Positions 6,986 through 16,910 of a stretch of 64,000 bases of DNA are shown piece after piece. Positions within the stretch are counted from its first letter, which is position 1. Every line of letters begins with the position of its first letter. The notes under the pieces were generated by a model, which saw only the letters and a list, made by a program, of their open reading frames with translations, ran no database searches and had not been told where the DNA came from. This stretch comes from Chitinophagaceae bacterium (GTDB taxonomy: Bacteria > Bacteroidota > Bacteroidia > Chitinophagales > Chitinophagaceae): positions 186,001 through 250,000 of the forward strand of contig JAMLHK010000002.1 of the NCBI GenBank assembly GCA_023957155.1. Reading direction: 5' to 3'. The position numbers were made by a program, and so were the translations under genes.

Positions 6986-9367
6986 TTAAAATTCAATAGT
7001 TATTTTAGCCGAAATATTCCTCCCGGCGCTCTGCATTTTAAACGTGTTAAAGACCGGCGTATCAAAAATATTGTTCAGCTCGGTTGATAATGAAAAAGCT
7101 TTTTCATTTTGCCATTTCAGGGTCCATACAAATCCTGCTGAATATATCTGCTGTACGGGGATGATCCGGTTGGTATAGATCTTGCTTTTTCCGAAAAGCC
7201 CTAAAAACCCATCAGGCTCATATTGCTTTTCAATAAAATCAAGATAGTATTGGTGCACGTATGTATAAGCCGCATAAAACCGGATCCGGTCTTTTTCATT
7301 GAACAGCCGGTCAAGCCGGTAGGAGACCATGGCATTGCCAAAATAGAAAGGCATGTTGCTTACCCTGGCATTAATAAAATGATCGTTGTTGGATACGCCG
7401 GCATTAGACCCTTTGAAGCGAAATTCATTATAGGTAAGATTTCCCGACAGCTCTAATCGTTTTACAGGCTGCACCATGCCTTCCAGCTCAATGCCATAGC
7501 CGCGCACTTTATCAAGATTCAAAAAAACGGACTGAAACTGGGTAACCTCTTTTAGCCGGATCAGGTCTTTTACATTGCGCAGGTAAGTATTTAATTCAAT
7601 ACTGTACAGGTCGTTTCGCTTATACTGGGCGCCGGCATTTACATTAAAGCTTCTTTCGGGGCGCAGTGTAAGATTGGGCAGGATGAAAGTATTATCACCA
7701 AAAATTTCTCCCTGGTCGGGAAGACGGTATGTGTTTTCAACCGATGCACGAATGAGCCATCCATCGTAAAACCGGTATTTTAACGATTGCGCAAAGCTCC
7801 ACCCGCTGTTTTGCACCGGAGCTTCTTTTTCACCGGTAATGTAATTGCTTAATGTACCCTTAGTTTGCGAACCTAAATATTTTACCTGTGAAAGACCTTC
7901 CAGCCGGTTACCGGGCAGGCGGTACTGGTAGCCGAGTCCTGCAATGAACCGGTTATAGTGGATATGGGTTTTGGTTCGGTATTCATTCAGGTTGTCTGAT
8001 TTACGGGTAAAGTAATTGTTTACCACATTCAGTATCAACTGTTGTGTTGTTGTTATTTTGTAAGAAAACAGCCCCCGGTACGTAAGATTATGCAGGCGTG
8101 TTTCAATGACCGGCTTTTCAAGATTTGACATATCCATTCCCATCTCTGAACCGGATACTGCCTCATGCCGGTTGCCGAGCCAGTCGTACCGGGCATTTTT
8201 TACCGTGTCTGCCAGTTGGTTGTCAATGCTGCTGTATACAATGAACTGCGACAGCTTAAGCTTATTATCCCAAAACTTTTTCTGGTATTCTACCGAAGGT
8301 ACTATATAGGCATGCTCTTTTCTGAATACTCCGCCAAAAGGCCTGCTACGTGTAGCGAAATCATTTTGAATATCTCTTTTTATGGCATAGCTGTTCACTT
8401 TGATCTTAAAAAGATCGGCCCATTTTAATTTTTCAAAATTCATATAGGCTTCACCGGTATATTGCCGGTATGCATTGTGAAAAAGCGGTGCGGTAACAAA
8501 ACGGGTCCTTCCCGTTGCTTCATCTACCAGCGGTAATTTATCTACCTTAAAATTGTTGGTCGTATAATTTACAAAAGCATTTACACCGAAAGAAAATTTT
8601 TGTGAACGCCTGATAAACGAATTCAAGCTTAGCCTGTGTGTATTAAACGAGCCGGTTTCATAACTGAAATGATGGCTGGTCTTCGCAGGCTTTTTGGAAA
8701 CGATATTGATGGCGCCACCCAATGCATCTATACCTACTTCTGTGGGCATTACACCTTTATATACCTCTATGTAATCGGCCATATTGGTATTTATTTTTGT
8801 AATGCCCATGCTGGAGCCGAGGTAATCTACCGGTATGCCATCTATCAAAAACTTGATGGACTTGCCGTTAAAGCCACCCACTACAATATCTGCTTCGGCG
8901 CCCAGTCCGCCGGAGTTCCGTACCCTTATACCGGTGGCCCGGTTCAGCAATTGCTCTACCGATACGGATGAACGGGCTTCGCGGCTCAATTCAATCACGC
9001 CGGTTTGGATAGAATGAATTTGCCTGAGCGTTGCCCTGCTCAATGCAGCAATGGTTACCGTGTCTAAAGTGCCGGCTGGTATAGCCAGGTTTGCATTTGA
9101 GACATCATCCTTCACCAGCAATTTTATTACCGGCGACAACAAGCCATTATAGTCTGCCTGTAGCGAATATTCTCCTGCCGGTAACCCGCCAAAGCAAAAG
9201 TTGCCGGAAGTATTTGTCCGTACGGCATCTTTTGTTTCCAGGATCGTTACTAACGCGTTACTCCTGTTCTCATCATTCATCATCACTTTGCCGCATATTG
9301 CATACTGGGCATGAGCTGAGGCGTACCATGCTAAAAACAATATACCGGATAAGGCAATTTGTTTCAT
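6986..9367 (-). CDS. TonB-dependent outer-membrane receptor, siderophore type
   Basis: A 793-residue receptor. Residues 1-20 form a signal peptide (ASAHAQ). Residues 23-100 are a carboxypeptidase-regulatory-like domain (AICGKVMMND ... GEYSLQADYNGL). The plug domain follows, from about 115 to 235, with the typical string LLNRATGIRVRNSGGLG, the segment IKFLIDGIPVDYLGSS, and EVYKGVMPTEVGIDALGGAINIV. The rest is a 22-strand barrel ending in the aromatic KITIEF. Length fits siderophore receptors of the FecA-like class and is short for SusC. No SusD homologue is present, and a DUF4374 lipoprotein follows directly, so uptake of iron or a similar ligand is favoured over glycans. The ligand is inference. 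Confidence 0.9.
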   Translation of the reverse strand: MKQIALSGILFLAWYASAHAQYAICGKVMMNDENRSNALVTILETKDAVRTNTSGNFCFGGLPAGEYSLQADYNGLLSPVIKLLVKDDVSNANLAIPAGTLDTVTIAALSRATLRQIHSIQTGVIELSREARSSVSVEQLLNRATGIRVRNSGGLGAEADIVVGGFNGKSIKFLIDGIPVDYLGSSMGITKINTNMADYIEVYKGVMPTEVGIDALGGAINIVSKKPAKTSHHFSYETGSFNTHRLSLNSFIRRSQKFSFGVNAFVNYTTNNFKVDKLPLVDEATGRTRFVTAPLFHNAYRQYTGEAYMNFEKLKWADLFKIKVNSYAIKRDIQNDFATRSRPFGGVFRKEHAYIVPSVEYQKKFWDNKLKLSQFIVYSSIDNQLADTVKNARYDWLGNRHEAVSGSEMGMDMSNLEKPVIETRLHNLTYRGLFSYKITTTQQLILNVVNNYFTRKSDNLNEYRTKTHIHYNRFIAGLGYQYRLPGNRLEGLSQVKYLGSQTKGTLSNYITGEKEAPVQNSGWSFAQSLKYRFYDGWLIRASVENTYRLPDQGEIFGDNTFILPNLTLRPERSFNVNAGAQYKRNDLYSIELNTYLRNVKDLIRLKEVTQFQSVFLNLDKVRGYGIELEGMVQPVKRLELSGNLTYNEFRFKGSNAGVSNNDHFINARVSNMPFYFGNAMVSYRLDRLFNEKDRIRFYAAYTYVHQYYLDFIEKQYEPDGFLGLFGKSKIYTNRIIPVQQIYSAGFVWTLKWQNEKAFSLSTELNNIFDTPVFNTFKMQSAGRNISAKITIEF

Positions 9368-9453
9368 TGATCAATTGAAATGTGCGCTTATATAAAGGAT
9401 TTTCGGCAGGTCCTTATTTACAGGTTTTTCAATGTGAATTCCTATAGAACCTT

Positions 9454-10482
9454 TTAGTTACCGGTAATAGTGTATTCTGTTTTATCTACATCATTATTGA
9501 TATCATCCACCTGTACAAAAGTCCTTACGGTACCGCTTTTATCTTCTTTTAATTTCATTTGTTTAGCTGCTTTGTCTATACTTTCTATTTTCCAGGCTAT
9601 AATTTGTTCTGCAGCGCCAAAAGAACCGCCCTGCTTTACTTTGAGCGTATCTTTATCCAATGCGTCCTGGATCAAAGATTTTGCTGATACAATACCCATC
9701 GGGTAGGAGTAGCGGTAATTAAGCTTATTATCCTTATTATCCTCAACAAGGTTGACAGCAACTAATTTTAAATATTCTTTTTCGGGGTCCTGGTCGTTGA
9801 AACCCGGATCATATACTTCAGAGCCGGGAGCAAGCTTCCAGTGCGTATTCAACAGCTTTTGCCGGTTAGTCAGCGGTTTGGGCATCTCAAAGTCCGCACC
9901 TTTAATAAACATTTTTACTTCTGTTGTGGGTGTGCCTTTACTTAATGTAATTTCTACCGGCACCTGTATGATATCGGTCATGGCGCCTCCCGGTTTCCGT
10001 GAGTTCAGTGAGGCTTTAAACACCAGGCTCTGCCCGTTATTGCTTATCCGGATATTGGTTATATTCATCACGGAAAAATTAAAAGGTGGCGATTGGGGAT
10101 TGATCTGCCTGATCTCAAAACCTTTATTGTTATCGGTATAATTCCAGTACCAGTATTCTTTGGAGGGATCCTGGTTATAGCTTCCCTCGCTGACAAAATC
10201 AAATTTATTACCGGCGTTGTCTTTTGTTTTTTGTGTGGTAAAGTCAAATCCCTGCATTCCTTCAAACATAAGAGGGGCATAGCCGAAGCTGGCAGCCGTG
10301 GTAAAATCAGTTTCAGGGTCCCATTTTACACTTTCATCCTGGAAGTCCAGCTTTTCAAATTTCCACTGACCTTCCAGCTTCAGAATATTGGGATCAGGTG
10401 TTTCCGGATTATCCTTACTGCAACCGGTAAATAAAAGAAATGCTACAGCGAGGCCGGCAAATAGGGTATTATATGCTCTCAT
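9454..10482 (-). CDS. Two-repeat lipoprotein at the head of the TonB-receptor operon
   Basis: A 342-residue lipoprotein with signal peptide and lipobox LFTGC (Cys21), followed by a short acidic and proline-rich linker (SKDNPETPDPN). The mature protein contains two units opening alike: LEGQWKFEKLDFQD near residue 36 and LLNTHWKLAPGSEVYD near residue 210. This suggests a duplicated lipocalin-like beta-barrel of the sort common in Bacteroidota lipoproteins. No named family was recognised. It lies 86 bases upstream of the receptor on the same strand and is therefore probably the first gene of the uptake operon. A ligand-binding role next to the receptor is inference from context. Confidence 0.65.
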   Translation of the reverse strand: MRAYNTLFAGLAVAFLLFTGCSKDNPETPDPNILKLEGQWKFEKLDFQDESVKWDPETDFTTAASFGYAPLMFEGMQGFDFTTQKTKDNAGNKFDFVSEGSYNQDPSKEYWYWNYTDNNKGFEIRQINPQSPPFNFSVMNITNIRISNNGQSLVFKASLNSRKPGGAMTDIIQVPVEITLSKGTPTTEVKMFIKGADFEMPKPLTNRQKLLNTHWKLAPGSEVYDPGFNDQDPEKEYLKLVAVNLVEDNKDNKLNYRYSYPMGIVSAKSLIQDALDKDTLKVKQGGSFGAAEQIIAWKIESIDKAAKQMKLKEDKSGTVRTFVQVDDINNDVDKTEYTITGN

Positions 10483-10722
10483 TGGTAAAAATTTTTAGAT
10501 TAAAAGAATAAAACTTTATTAAGTTTCTTCATGAATGATATTGAATGCGGCGAAGATATAGCGGCACACTATAATAAAGGACATTTTTGTTTTTTATTAC
10601 ACAAATATTACAATTCAGGTATCGCGCATATTAAAATATCAAATACTTTCGATGCGCTATTGAATAGCAATACGATCACGAATATTGAATTGTAATTTTT
10701 TAATTTTCAAACAATTTATAAA

Positions 10723-11226
10723 ATGAAAAGGCTTCCCGTTATTGTGTCAACTTATGTACTTTCTTTTATTATGGCTGCTCCCGCTGTTTTTGGAACGGAG
10801 TGTATATGCAAAGCTGAACTGAATAAATCTGTCTTGCCGGTAGATGGAAAATACAGGTGGGAATTTGAAGTTCCGGGTGCCGGGAAGCAAACGCTTATTT
10901 ACTCTTTTACCGATAGCGTAATAAATCTGGATATGACCGGCAAAGCGCTTACCCGGAATTATGATCTGTCTGTTCTGTCGTATAATCGTAAAACCAATAA
11001 GATTATCGCAAAAGGAATAAACGGTGAGAAGAAAGGGGTATTTGCTGTTATTTTTTTAAAAGATATCCGGAAAAACTCTGTGCTGGTATTCAAAAAAGAA
11101 TTTCCAACGCAGGCGGAAGCCGAATCTTTTAACATACCATCGGCAGAAAGTACGGAAAGTCATGGATGGAATAAATTTGATAAGATCCCGGAAAACAAGG
11201 ATGGCAGCGATACCCAACGCTTATAA
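10723..11226 (+). CDS. Unrecognised exported protein
   Basis: A 167-residue protein with an N-terminal signal peptide (about residues 1-24, MKRLPVIVST through VFGTE) and a mature beta-rich domain with a CIC pair at its start. The C-terminal 25 residues are hydrophilic and disordered in appearance. No family recognised. It is transcribed divergently from the TonB-receptor operon across a 240-base AT-rich region that must hold both promoters, and it converges with the response regulator gene. It could be a small periplasmic accessory of the neighbouring uptake locus, but nothing in the sequence shows that. Confidence 0.6.
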   Translation: MKRLPVIVSTYVLSFIMAAPAVFGTECICKAELNKSVLPVDGKYRWEFEVPGAGKQTLIYSFTDSVINLDMTGKALTRNYDLSVLSYNRKTNKIIAKGINGEKKGVFAVIFLKDIRKNSVLVFKKEFPTQAEAESFNIPSAESTESHGWNKFDKIPENKDGSDTQRL

Positions 11227-11253
11227 CTGCCGGAGATGAGTGCCGTTGGAACG

Positions 11254-11877
11254 CTACACCAATCCGTGTTTTGCCGCCAGCTTAATCAGGCCTGCTGTAT
11301 TATTTACATCAAACTTCGTCAGCAGGTTTTTACGGTGACTGTCAACCGTATAAGGACTTACAAATAATTTTGCTGCGATCTGCGGATTGGTATATCCCTC
11401 GGCTATCAATAATAATACCTCTTTTTCGCGGCTGGTAAGCAATGGCGTTTTACTTATTTCCTGCTGTTCCTGCTGGTTCATTTGCAGGTCAATGCTCATG
11501 TATAGCTTTCCTTCCTGTACGGTAAGTATGGCTTCTTCTATTTCCTCCCTGCCGGCACTTTTTAGTATATAGCCCGATGCGCCATTTTGCACCATCCGGG
11601 AAATATAGCTGCGTTCGTTAAATGTACTCATGGCAATGACCTTTACTTCAGGATATTCTTTCCTGATTTTTTCAGTAAGCTCTATACCACTTATTTCCGG
11701 CATACTGATGTCGGTAATAACAATATGCGGTGAGTTCGCTTTTATCAGCTCCATCGCCTCGTAAGCATTCCGGGCAAGCCCGGTAATGGCAACAAAGCTT
11801 ATTTGTGAAAGCATGGTCTGCATTCCTTCCAGCACCATCGGGTGGTCGTCTGTTACCAGTATTTTTATTTTATCCAT
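11254..11877 (-). CDS. LuxR/NarL-family response regulator
   Basis: A 207-residue cytoplasmic transcription regulator. The receiver domain has the acidic pair in VTDDHPM (Asp10, Asp11), the phosphorylation site Asp56 in VITDISMPE, and the conserved Thr/Ser and Lys further on (MSTFNERS, LKSAG). The C-terminal LuxR helix-turn-helix runs from LTSREKEVLLLIAEGYTNPQ to NLLTKF. Its start overlaps the end of the histidine kinase gene by 8 bases, so the two are translationally coupled and form a cognate pair. The regulon is not visible; the three secreted-protein genes divergently transcribed beyond the kinase are candidates. Confidence 0.93.
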   Translation of the reverse strand: MDKIKILVTDDHPMVLEGMQTMLSQISFVAITGLARNAYEAMELIKANSPHIVITDISMPEISGIELTEKIRKEYPEVKVIAMSTFNERSYISRMVQNGASGYILKSAGREEIEEAILTVQEGKLYMSIDLQMNQQEQQEISKTPLLTSREKEVLLLIAEGYTNPQIAAKLFVSPYTVDSHRKNLLTKFDVNNTAGLIKLAAKHGLV

Positions 11878-13819
11878 TGTCTTCTATTGTACATTCAATA
11901 TATACCGAAGTGCCCTTACCGGGGTGAGACTGAATATCCATGCGTCCTCCAAGGTAATGTACCCTCGAAAGTATGTTCTGCAAACCGGCTGTATGTTTTT
12001 CCTTCCAATGGGTAGCATCAAAACCCTGACCGTTATCTTCCACCGTAATATTCAGCGATTGGGCCTGCCGCATTACCTGTACCAGCAGGGTAGATGCAGC
12101 TGCATGTTTCACTACATTGTTCACCAGCTCCTGTACAATACGATACACCGTTACTTCCGTGGCCGCATTCATTCTTTGCTCCAGTCCGTAAAACCCGGTA
12201 TTTACGGTAAAGCTACGCGATGCGTTAATGCCGTCGCAGTAATCCTGCAAAGCCTGCTGTAGTCCTAATTTTATTAATGCTTCCGGCATCATATTATGCG
12301 CCACCCGGCGCATTTCCGATATGGATTCATCTAACTTGTGAAGGGCATTATTGAACAGCATGCCGTTCTCTCCCGTTAATATCAGATTACCTTTCATGGC
12401 TCCTAATTGTAATTTTACACCGCTCAGCATACCGCCCAGCCCGTCGTGCAGGTCTTTGGCCATGCGGCTGCGCTCATCTTCCTGGCCTTTCAGCAGCGAT
12501 TGTGTAGCTAATAATTGTTTCTCGGTTTCTAATTCTTTGATGCGTTGCTCCTGTATCTTCTTGCGATGGCTGTAATTCCTGTAACCCAAAACAGAAATCA
12601 GTAAAAGCGACCCCAAACCACCAATCAATAACCCGTTCAACAGGTTTTTGCGATTGATTTCTTCTTCCTGGAGTTTGAGTTGAGTGTTCTTTTTATCCAG
12701 TTCAAACTTCTTTTCGGTATTGATGGTATGGGTAAGAATCTGTTCGTTCAGCAAACTGTCCCGCAATTCTTTGGATCGGGTCTCGTAGATCTGCGCTTTA
12801 TCAATGTCTTTTGAAATGTAAGCCAAAGTTGCTAATTGGTCCAGGCTGAAAGTTTTTTCTTCCCATAGTTTGTTTTTCTCAGAAACGGCTAATGCTTCAC
12901 TGGCAAACTGAAGCGAATTTTCATAATCGCCCTTGTGCATATAGTAATAGGCAAGCCCGCGCAATGCCGTGGCTTCACTTTCGGGTAAGTTGTTTTTTCT
13001 GGCGCTTTTTAAAACAGATTCATAGTTTCTTTTACTTTCCTCATATTGTTTTTTCCACAGGTATACATCAGCAATATTCAGTTCAATGGTAGCCAGTAAT
13101 ACTTCATCGTTTATAGATCTGGCTATTTTTCCGGCTTCTATATGATAGACTAATGAGGAATCTTTTTGATTGCTACTGCCATAGGTAACACCTGAATTGG
13201 TTAAAGCATAGGCCAGCATTTTGGGATCGTTGAGGTTTCGAAATGCGGCAACGGCCTTTTTCCCATGTTCTTTTGCCCTATCGTATTGCTTCAGCGACAT
13301 GTAGAGCGTCTGCAAAATATCGTTGGCTTGAGCTGTAAAGAATTTATCGTCTATTTTTTCAAACAGCTTCAGCCCGTTCTGATAATTTTCCACAGCCGAC
13401 TGGTAGTCAGACATATAATTATAGGAAGTCCCGGTATTGAAATAGGCTTTCGCCAGATGCACGTCATCGTTCAATAGTTTTGCTTCTTCTATGCCGCGAA
13501 GATTCCAATACAGTGAAGAGTCGTACTTTCCCTGCATATTCAGGGTGAAGGTATAATTGCTGATGAATTTAACTTCTGTTAAAGGGTAATTGATCTTTTT
13601 ACCCAAAGCCCGGGCCTGCCGGTAAAAAGACTTTGATTTTTCCAGATCCGAATTTTCATACTCCTGCCCGATCCGGATGAGCAGCAATACTTTGTTCTCG
13701 TCATCCTTTGCTGTTTTTAACATATGCAGCAAACTGTCTTTCACATCGGAATGTTGTGTGTAAGCCACAACACCCGTTTGTAAAAGGCAAAAAATAAAAA
13801 TAACTCCCCAAACTCTCAT
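11870..13819 (-). CDS. TPR-sensor histidine kinase (HisKA_3 type)
   Basis: A 649-residue membrane-anchored kinase. Residues 1-18 are a signal peptide. Residues 25-350 carry tandem tetratricopeptide repeats (for example AKAYFNTGTSYNYMSDYQSA), placing the sensor in the periplasm. A transmembrane helix lies near residues 390-410 (LLIGGLGSLLLISVLGY). A coiled coil is followed by the HisKA_3 dimerisation domain with His458 in AKDLHDGLGG, then a HATPase_c domain with its N box (ELVNNVVKHA) and G box (DNGQGFD). This architecture is common in Bacteroidota and pairs with LuxR-type regulators, as here. The signal is unknown. The gene is divergent from the secreted-protein cluster starting at 13975. Confidence 0.93.
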   Translation of the reverse strand: MRVWGVIFIFCLLQTGVVAYTQHSDVKDSLLHMLKTAKDDENKVLLLIRIGQEYENSDLEKSKSFYRQARALGKKINYPLTEVKFISNYTFTLNMQGKYDSSLYWNLRGIEEAKLLNDDVHLAKAYFNTGTSYNYMSDYQSAVENYQNGLKLFEKIDDKFFTAQANDILQTLYMSLKQYDRAKEHGKKAVAAFRNLNDPKMLAYALTNSGVTYGSSNQKDSSLVYHIEAGKIARSINDEVLLATIELNIADVYLWKKQYEESKRNYESVLKSARKNNLPESEATALRGLAYYYMHKGDYENSLQFASEALAVSEKNKLWEEKTFSLDQLATLAYISKDIDKAQIYETRSKELRDSLLNEQILTHTINTEKKFELDKKNTQLKLQEEEINRKNLLNGLLIGGLGSLLLISVLGYRNYSHRKKIQEQRIKELETEKQLLATQSLLKGQEDERSRMAKDLHDGLGGMLSGVKLQLGAMKGNLILTGENGMLFNNALHKLDESISEMRRVAHNMMPEALIKLGLQQALQDYCDGINASRSFTVNTGFYGLEQRMNAATEVTVYRIVQELVNNVVKHAAASTLLVQVMRQAQSLNITVEDNGQGFDATHWKEKHTAGLQNILSRVHYLGGRMDIQSHPGKGTSVYIECTIEDNG

Positions 13820-13974
13820 CCTGCAAATTACAATTAGTTAGGTTGTATGATCAATCCCTGTTTCGGGGGATTTTTCTTACCCCATAAAACCAGCTTTCAG
13901 GGGATTGCGACAGGGGGAAAAATAGAACAATTTTACACCGTAAAAAAAATCTTTTATTACGTAAGCCTCTTATT

Positions 13975-14709
13975 ATGAATATCACGAAACAAGTAATGAC
14001 ACTCTTGCTGACAATGCTCACTTTTATAAACGCTTCCTGCGAAAAAGCAACGGGCGATAATGATCCCGGTGGCGGCAAACCGGCTTTTGAGATATGGATG
14101 GGACTTAAAACCGGTTCAACCGGTAACTGGGTTAATATAGACTGGAAGATCGTACTGCCCAATGGCGATTATTTCAACCAGCTTCCGGGAGAAGGGTTCC
14201 TGAATTTTTCCAAAAATCAGACCGGCGGCACCTGGGGAACTTTTACCATGAACGGCAATACAGGAGCCTTTACCAATCCCTATGAAACCATCGAGGTAAA
14301 AAAGATAAGCGAAACTGAATTGGAAAAAGTGGGCCACACCAACCGTTTATACAAGCTGGCCTCAGTGGATGGGATAAAGCTTTCCGGTAAATATGTGAAT
14401 GGCATTCCGGGTTGGTCAACCGGCGGGAATTATCCCTATAGTCCTAACCAGGCACAGCCAATGATCGGGTTTATGGCTAACGGCACTTTCAATGATTTGG
14501 GTGCATTCGTTACCAATTTTACAATGCCCGGTCAATACCCCGAACGGGCTCCGGGAAACGGCACCTACGAAATAAAAAACTTTACGCTGGTACTGAATTA
14601 TGCAGACGGCAGGAAAATTACCAAAGCATTCAGCGGCGTATTGAGTAATAAGGTGACAGCCACCAGCGAATTGGTTTTTATTGGTGGAAATCCTTTTTAT
14701 AATAAGTAA
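13975..14709 (+). CDS. Unrecognised lipoprotein, first gene of a secreted-protein cluster
   Basis: A 244-residue protein whose signal peptide ends in the lipobox INASC (Cys22), followed by a glycine/aspartate-rich linker (DNDPGGGK). The mature domain is beta-rich with many Gly, Asn and aromatic residues (GGTWGTFTMNGNTGAF; GNYPYSPNQAQP). It looks like a lipocalin or jelly-roll type surface protein; no family recognised. It is divergent from the two-component system across 155 bases and followed after 33 bases by the TPR gene, so the three plus-strand genes 13975-18770 are probably one transcript. A role as a surface-anchored partner of the two large exported proteins is inference. Confidence 0.6.
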   Translation: MNITKQVMTLLLTMLTFINASCEKATGDNDPGGGKPAFEIWMGLKTGSTGNWVNIDWKIVLPNGDYFNQLPGEGFLNFSKNQTGGTWGTFTMNGNTGAFTNPYETIEVKKISETELEKVGHTNRLYKLASVDGIKLSGKYVNGIPGWSTGGNYPYSPNQAQPMIGFMANGTFNDLGAFVTNFTMPGQYPERAPGNGTYEIKNFTLVLNYADGRKITKAFSGVLSNKVTATSELVFIGGNPFYNK

Positions 14710-14742
14710 TGAGCAGGAGATACTGAGATAAAAGATAAAATT

Positions 14743-16902
14743 ATGAAAAAAATATTACTGATTATTATCATCCTTTTTGCCGCAAGTGCAATATTTGGAC
14801 AAAAAAAAGAAACCGAAAAGCCTCCTACACAAAAAGAAATGGAGGAGATGATGAAAGAAGCCCGGAAGATGGTGGGTGAGCTGAGCGAAGAGGACAAGAA
14901 AATGATGGACAGCCTCGGCATTAAAATGCCGGACTTTAAAAACCCGCCCAAAGTTTCCGACAGGCAACTGGCTAAAGCCTGGGAGGATGAAAACCGTGTT
15001 GTGCCGAAAAAAGATGCGGCGCGTATAGCTTCCATACCCAAAGCGATTACCGATACCCGTATGGAAACCTATATTGCTGCTATCCAGAAAAGAATAATGG
15101 GAACACTTGATGCTGCGCTGGTAAAAATGGGCGATAGAATATACAGCTATATTCAATCCAACACTAAAAGCAGCGATAAAGCCGGCAATATGGCTACGGC
15201 TTTTTGGCTGACCGGCAAACCCAAACTGGCATTGTATGTGCTGGGAAAAGTATGTACCGATGTTCCTGCAAATATTGACAACCTCAGCAACTATGCCGCC
15301 ATGCTTTCCATGCAGGGTGGGGAGCATCTTGCTATTCCCATTCTCGACAACCTCAAGGCAAAATTCCCCAAAAACAGCACCCTGCTCAACAACCTGGGGC
15401 AGGCCTGGCTGGGGCTGGGTGAGCTGATAAAGGCTGAAAAATATTTAGACAGCGCCATTGCGTTTTATCCTTTTCACCCGCAAGCTAATATGGCCAAAGC
15501 GGCCATTGCAGAAAGCAAAGGAAATATTGAAAAGGCAAAAGATGCGGTAAAAAAATCCATTCAACATGCCTATACGCAGGAGAAAGAAGAAAAGCTGGCA
15601 AAGCTGGGACAAAAGATGACCGGCAAAGATTTCAGATTGCCGCCACGCAGTAAGACGGACCCCATGAACCTTGGAGGTTTTCGTCCGCCGGACTTTCCAT
15701 TAAGCGTTGATGGATGCGTAAACCTGGGATTGGAGTGGGTAGATTTTGTTAAGCAGGTTGATGATAAGATCAACCTGTTAACACAGCTGAAGAAAAACGC
15801 CAATGATGCTGCCGTAAAGGGTCAGGAGAAACGGACGCAGGAGGATATGGCACTGATAAAAGTGGCAATGGCCAACCCGGGTACAACGGGGCAATTTGTA
15901 TCTGTTCCGATGTATGCCGACAGGACGGCTAAAAAATATAAAGCCTATACAGATTTGTATCAGCAAAAGCTGGATGCATACAACAAAAGGAATGTAGCAT
16001 TTATTCAGGGTGAGGGCTTGTCTTTAAAAAAGGCCTACAATACCGAGATAGAAAAGATACGCAGGGAAGAGAATGACCAGATTGGAGAAGGCAAGGTAAA
16101 TAAAAGCTATTGCCCCAGGTACAAACAAGCTGCTGACAATTACCTGAAGTCCGTCAATGCCCAAATGCAGGAATTATACAGGGAAGGTTTGCAATTGAAA
16201 AAGGAATTTTTGAATGAATCGGCTTATTATACCATGTACATGATGTGGCCGGATATGTTCGAAGTGGCAAAATTAGATTTTCAGATAGACTGGTTAAAAA
16301 CACTGAAAAAAGGCATTTCCAATGCAGGACAGGGGGGCAATTTTCCTTTTATATCCATTACAGAATATATGTGCGATACTAAGGCGGAGAACCCCAAACA
16401 AACCAGGCTACAGAACTTTGATGATGTGCATTGTGAATATCGGAGTATGATGGATCTGCACGTTATCAAATTTGAAAGCAATTGCAGTCGTTTGACATCA
16501 ACATTTGATGTAAAATTTTTGCAATACACCCGTGAAGATGATTTTGAGCGGGTCGAAGGCGATACCTATATTAGCAGCACTATAAAAATCAGTGCCGAGA
16601 AAGGTTTGGGCGATAAAATTGAGAAAGGCCCGGTAAAAGTAGAAGCCAAAATAGGCGCCGCAATAGAAATAGAAATGGACTGCCGGGGAGTGAAAGATAT
16701 AAAACTTACAGGAGAAGTAAAGGTGGGAGCAGGTTTTAATGTAAATGATAAAGGAATGGAAGAACATGGAAGCATAGCAGGAAAAGATGTCCAGGATATG
16801 ACTATAGAAGCTGGTATAGAAGCCAGTATCAGCATCATAAGCGGGCAGGGCAGCGTTTCCGGTACGGGTGAGCTAAAAGGCATAACGATCACTAATTTTT
16901 AA
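14743..16902 (+). CDS. Large exported TPR protein with glycine-rich C-terminal domain
   Basis: A 719-residue protein with a signal peptide (about 1-20, ending IFGQ) and a highly charged segment at residues 22-60 rich in Lys, Glu and Met. TPR-like helices run from about 190 to 270 (LLNNLGQAWLGLGELIKAEKYLDSAI), followed by long helical regions. The C-terminal 130 residues are different: beta-rich, with many Gly, Ser, Ile and Glu, and repeated GA-type strands ending in GTGELKGITITNF. This suggests a filament- or barrel-like tail. No enzyme motif and no named family recognised. It sits between the lipoprotein and the 619-residue exported protein with only 33 and 8 bases of spacing, so all three are likely produced together. 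Confidence 0.65.
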   Translation: MKKILLIIIILFAASAIFGQKKETEKPPTQKEMEEMMKEARKMVGELSEEDKKMMDSLGIKMPDFKNPPKVSDRQLAKAWEDENRVVPKKDAARIASIPKAITDTRMETYIAAIQKRIMGTLDAALVKMGDRIYSYIQSNTKSSDKAGNMATAFWLTGKPKLALYVLGKVCTDVPANIDNLSNYAAMLSMQGGEHLAIPILDNLKAKFPKNSTLLNNLGQAWLGLGELIKAEKYLDSAIAFYPFHPQANMAKAAIAESKGNIEKAKDAVKKSIQHAYTQEKEEKLAKLGQKMTGKDFRLPPRSKTDPMNLGGFRPPDFPLSVDGCVNLGLEWVDFVKQVDDKINLLTQLKKNANDAAVKGQEKRTQEDMALIKVAMANPGTTGQFVSVPMYADRTAKKYKAYTDLYQQKLDAYNKRNVAFIQGEGLSLKKAYNTEIEKIRREENDQIGEGKVNKSYCPRYKQAADNYLKSVNAQMQELYREGLQLKKEFLNESAYYTMYMMWPDMFEVAKLDFQIDWLKTLKKGISNAGQGGNFPFISITEYMCDTKAENPKQTRLQNFDDVHCEYRSMMDLHVIKFESNCSRLTSTFDVKFLQYTREDDFERVEGDTYISSTIKISAEKGLGDKIEKGPVKVEAKIGAAIEIEMDCRGVKDIKLTGEVKVGAGFNVNDKGMEEHGSIAGKDVQDMTIEAGIEASISIISGQGSVSGTGELKGITITNF

Positions 16903-16910
16903 ATACACAC

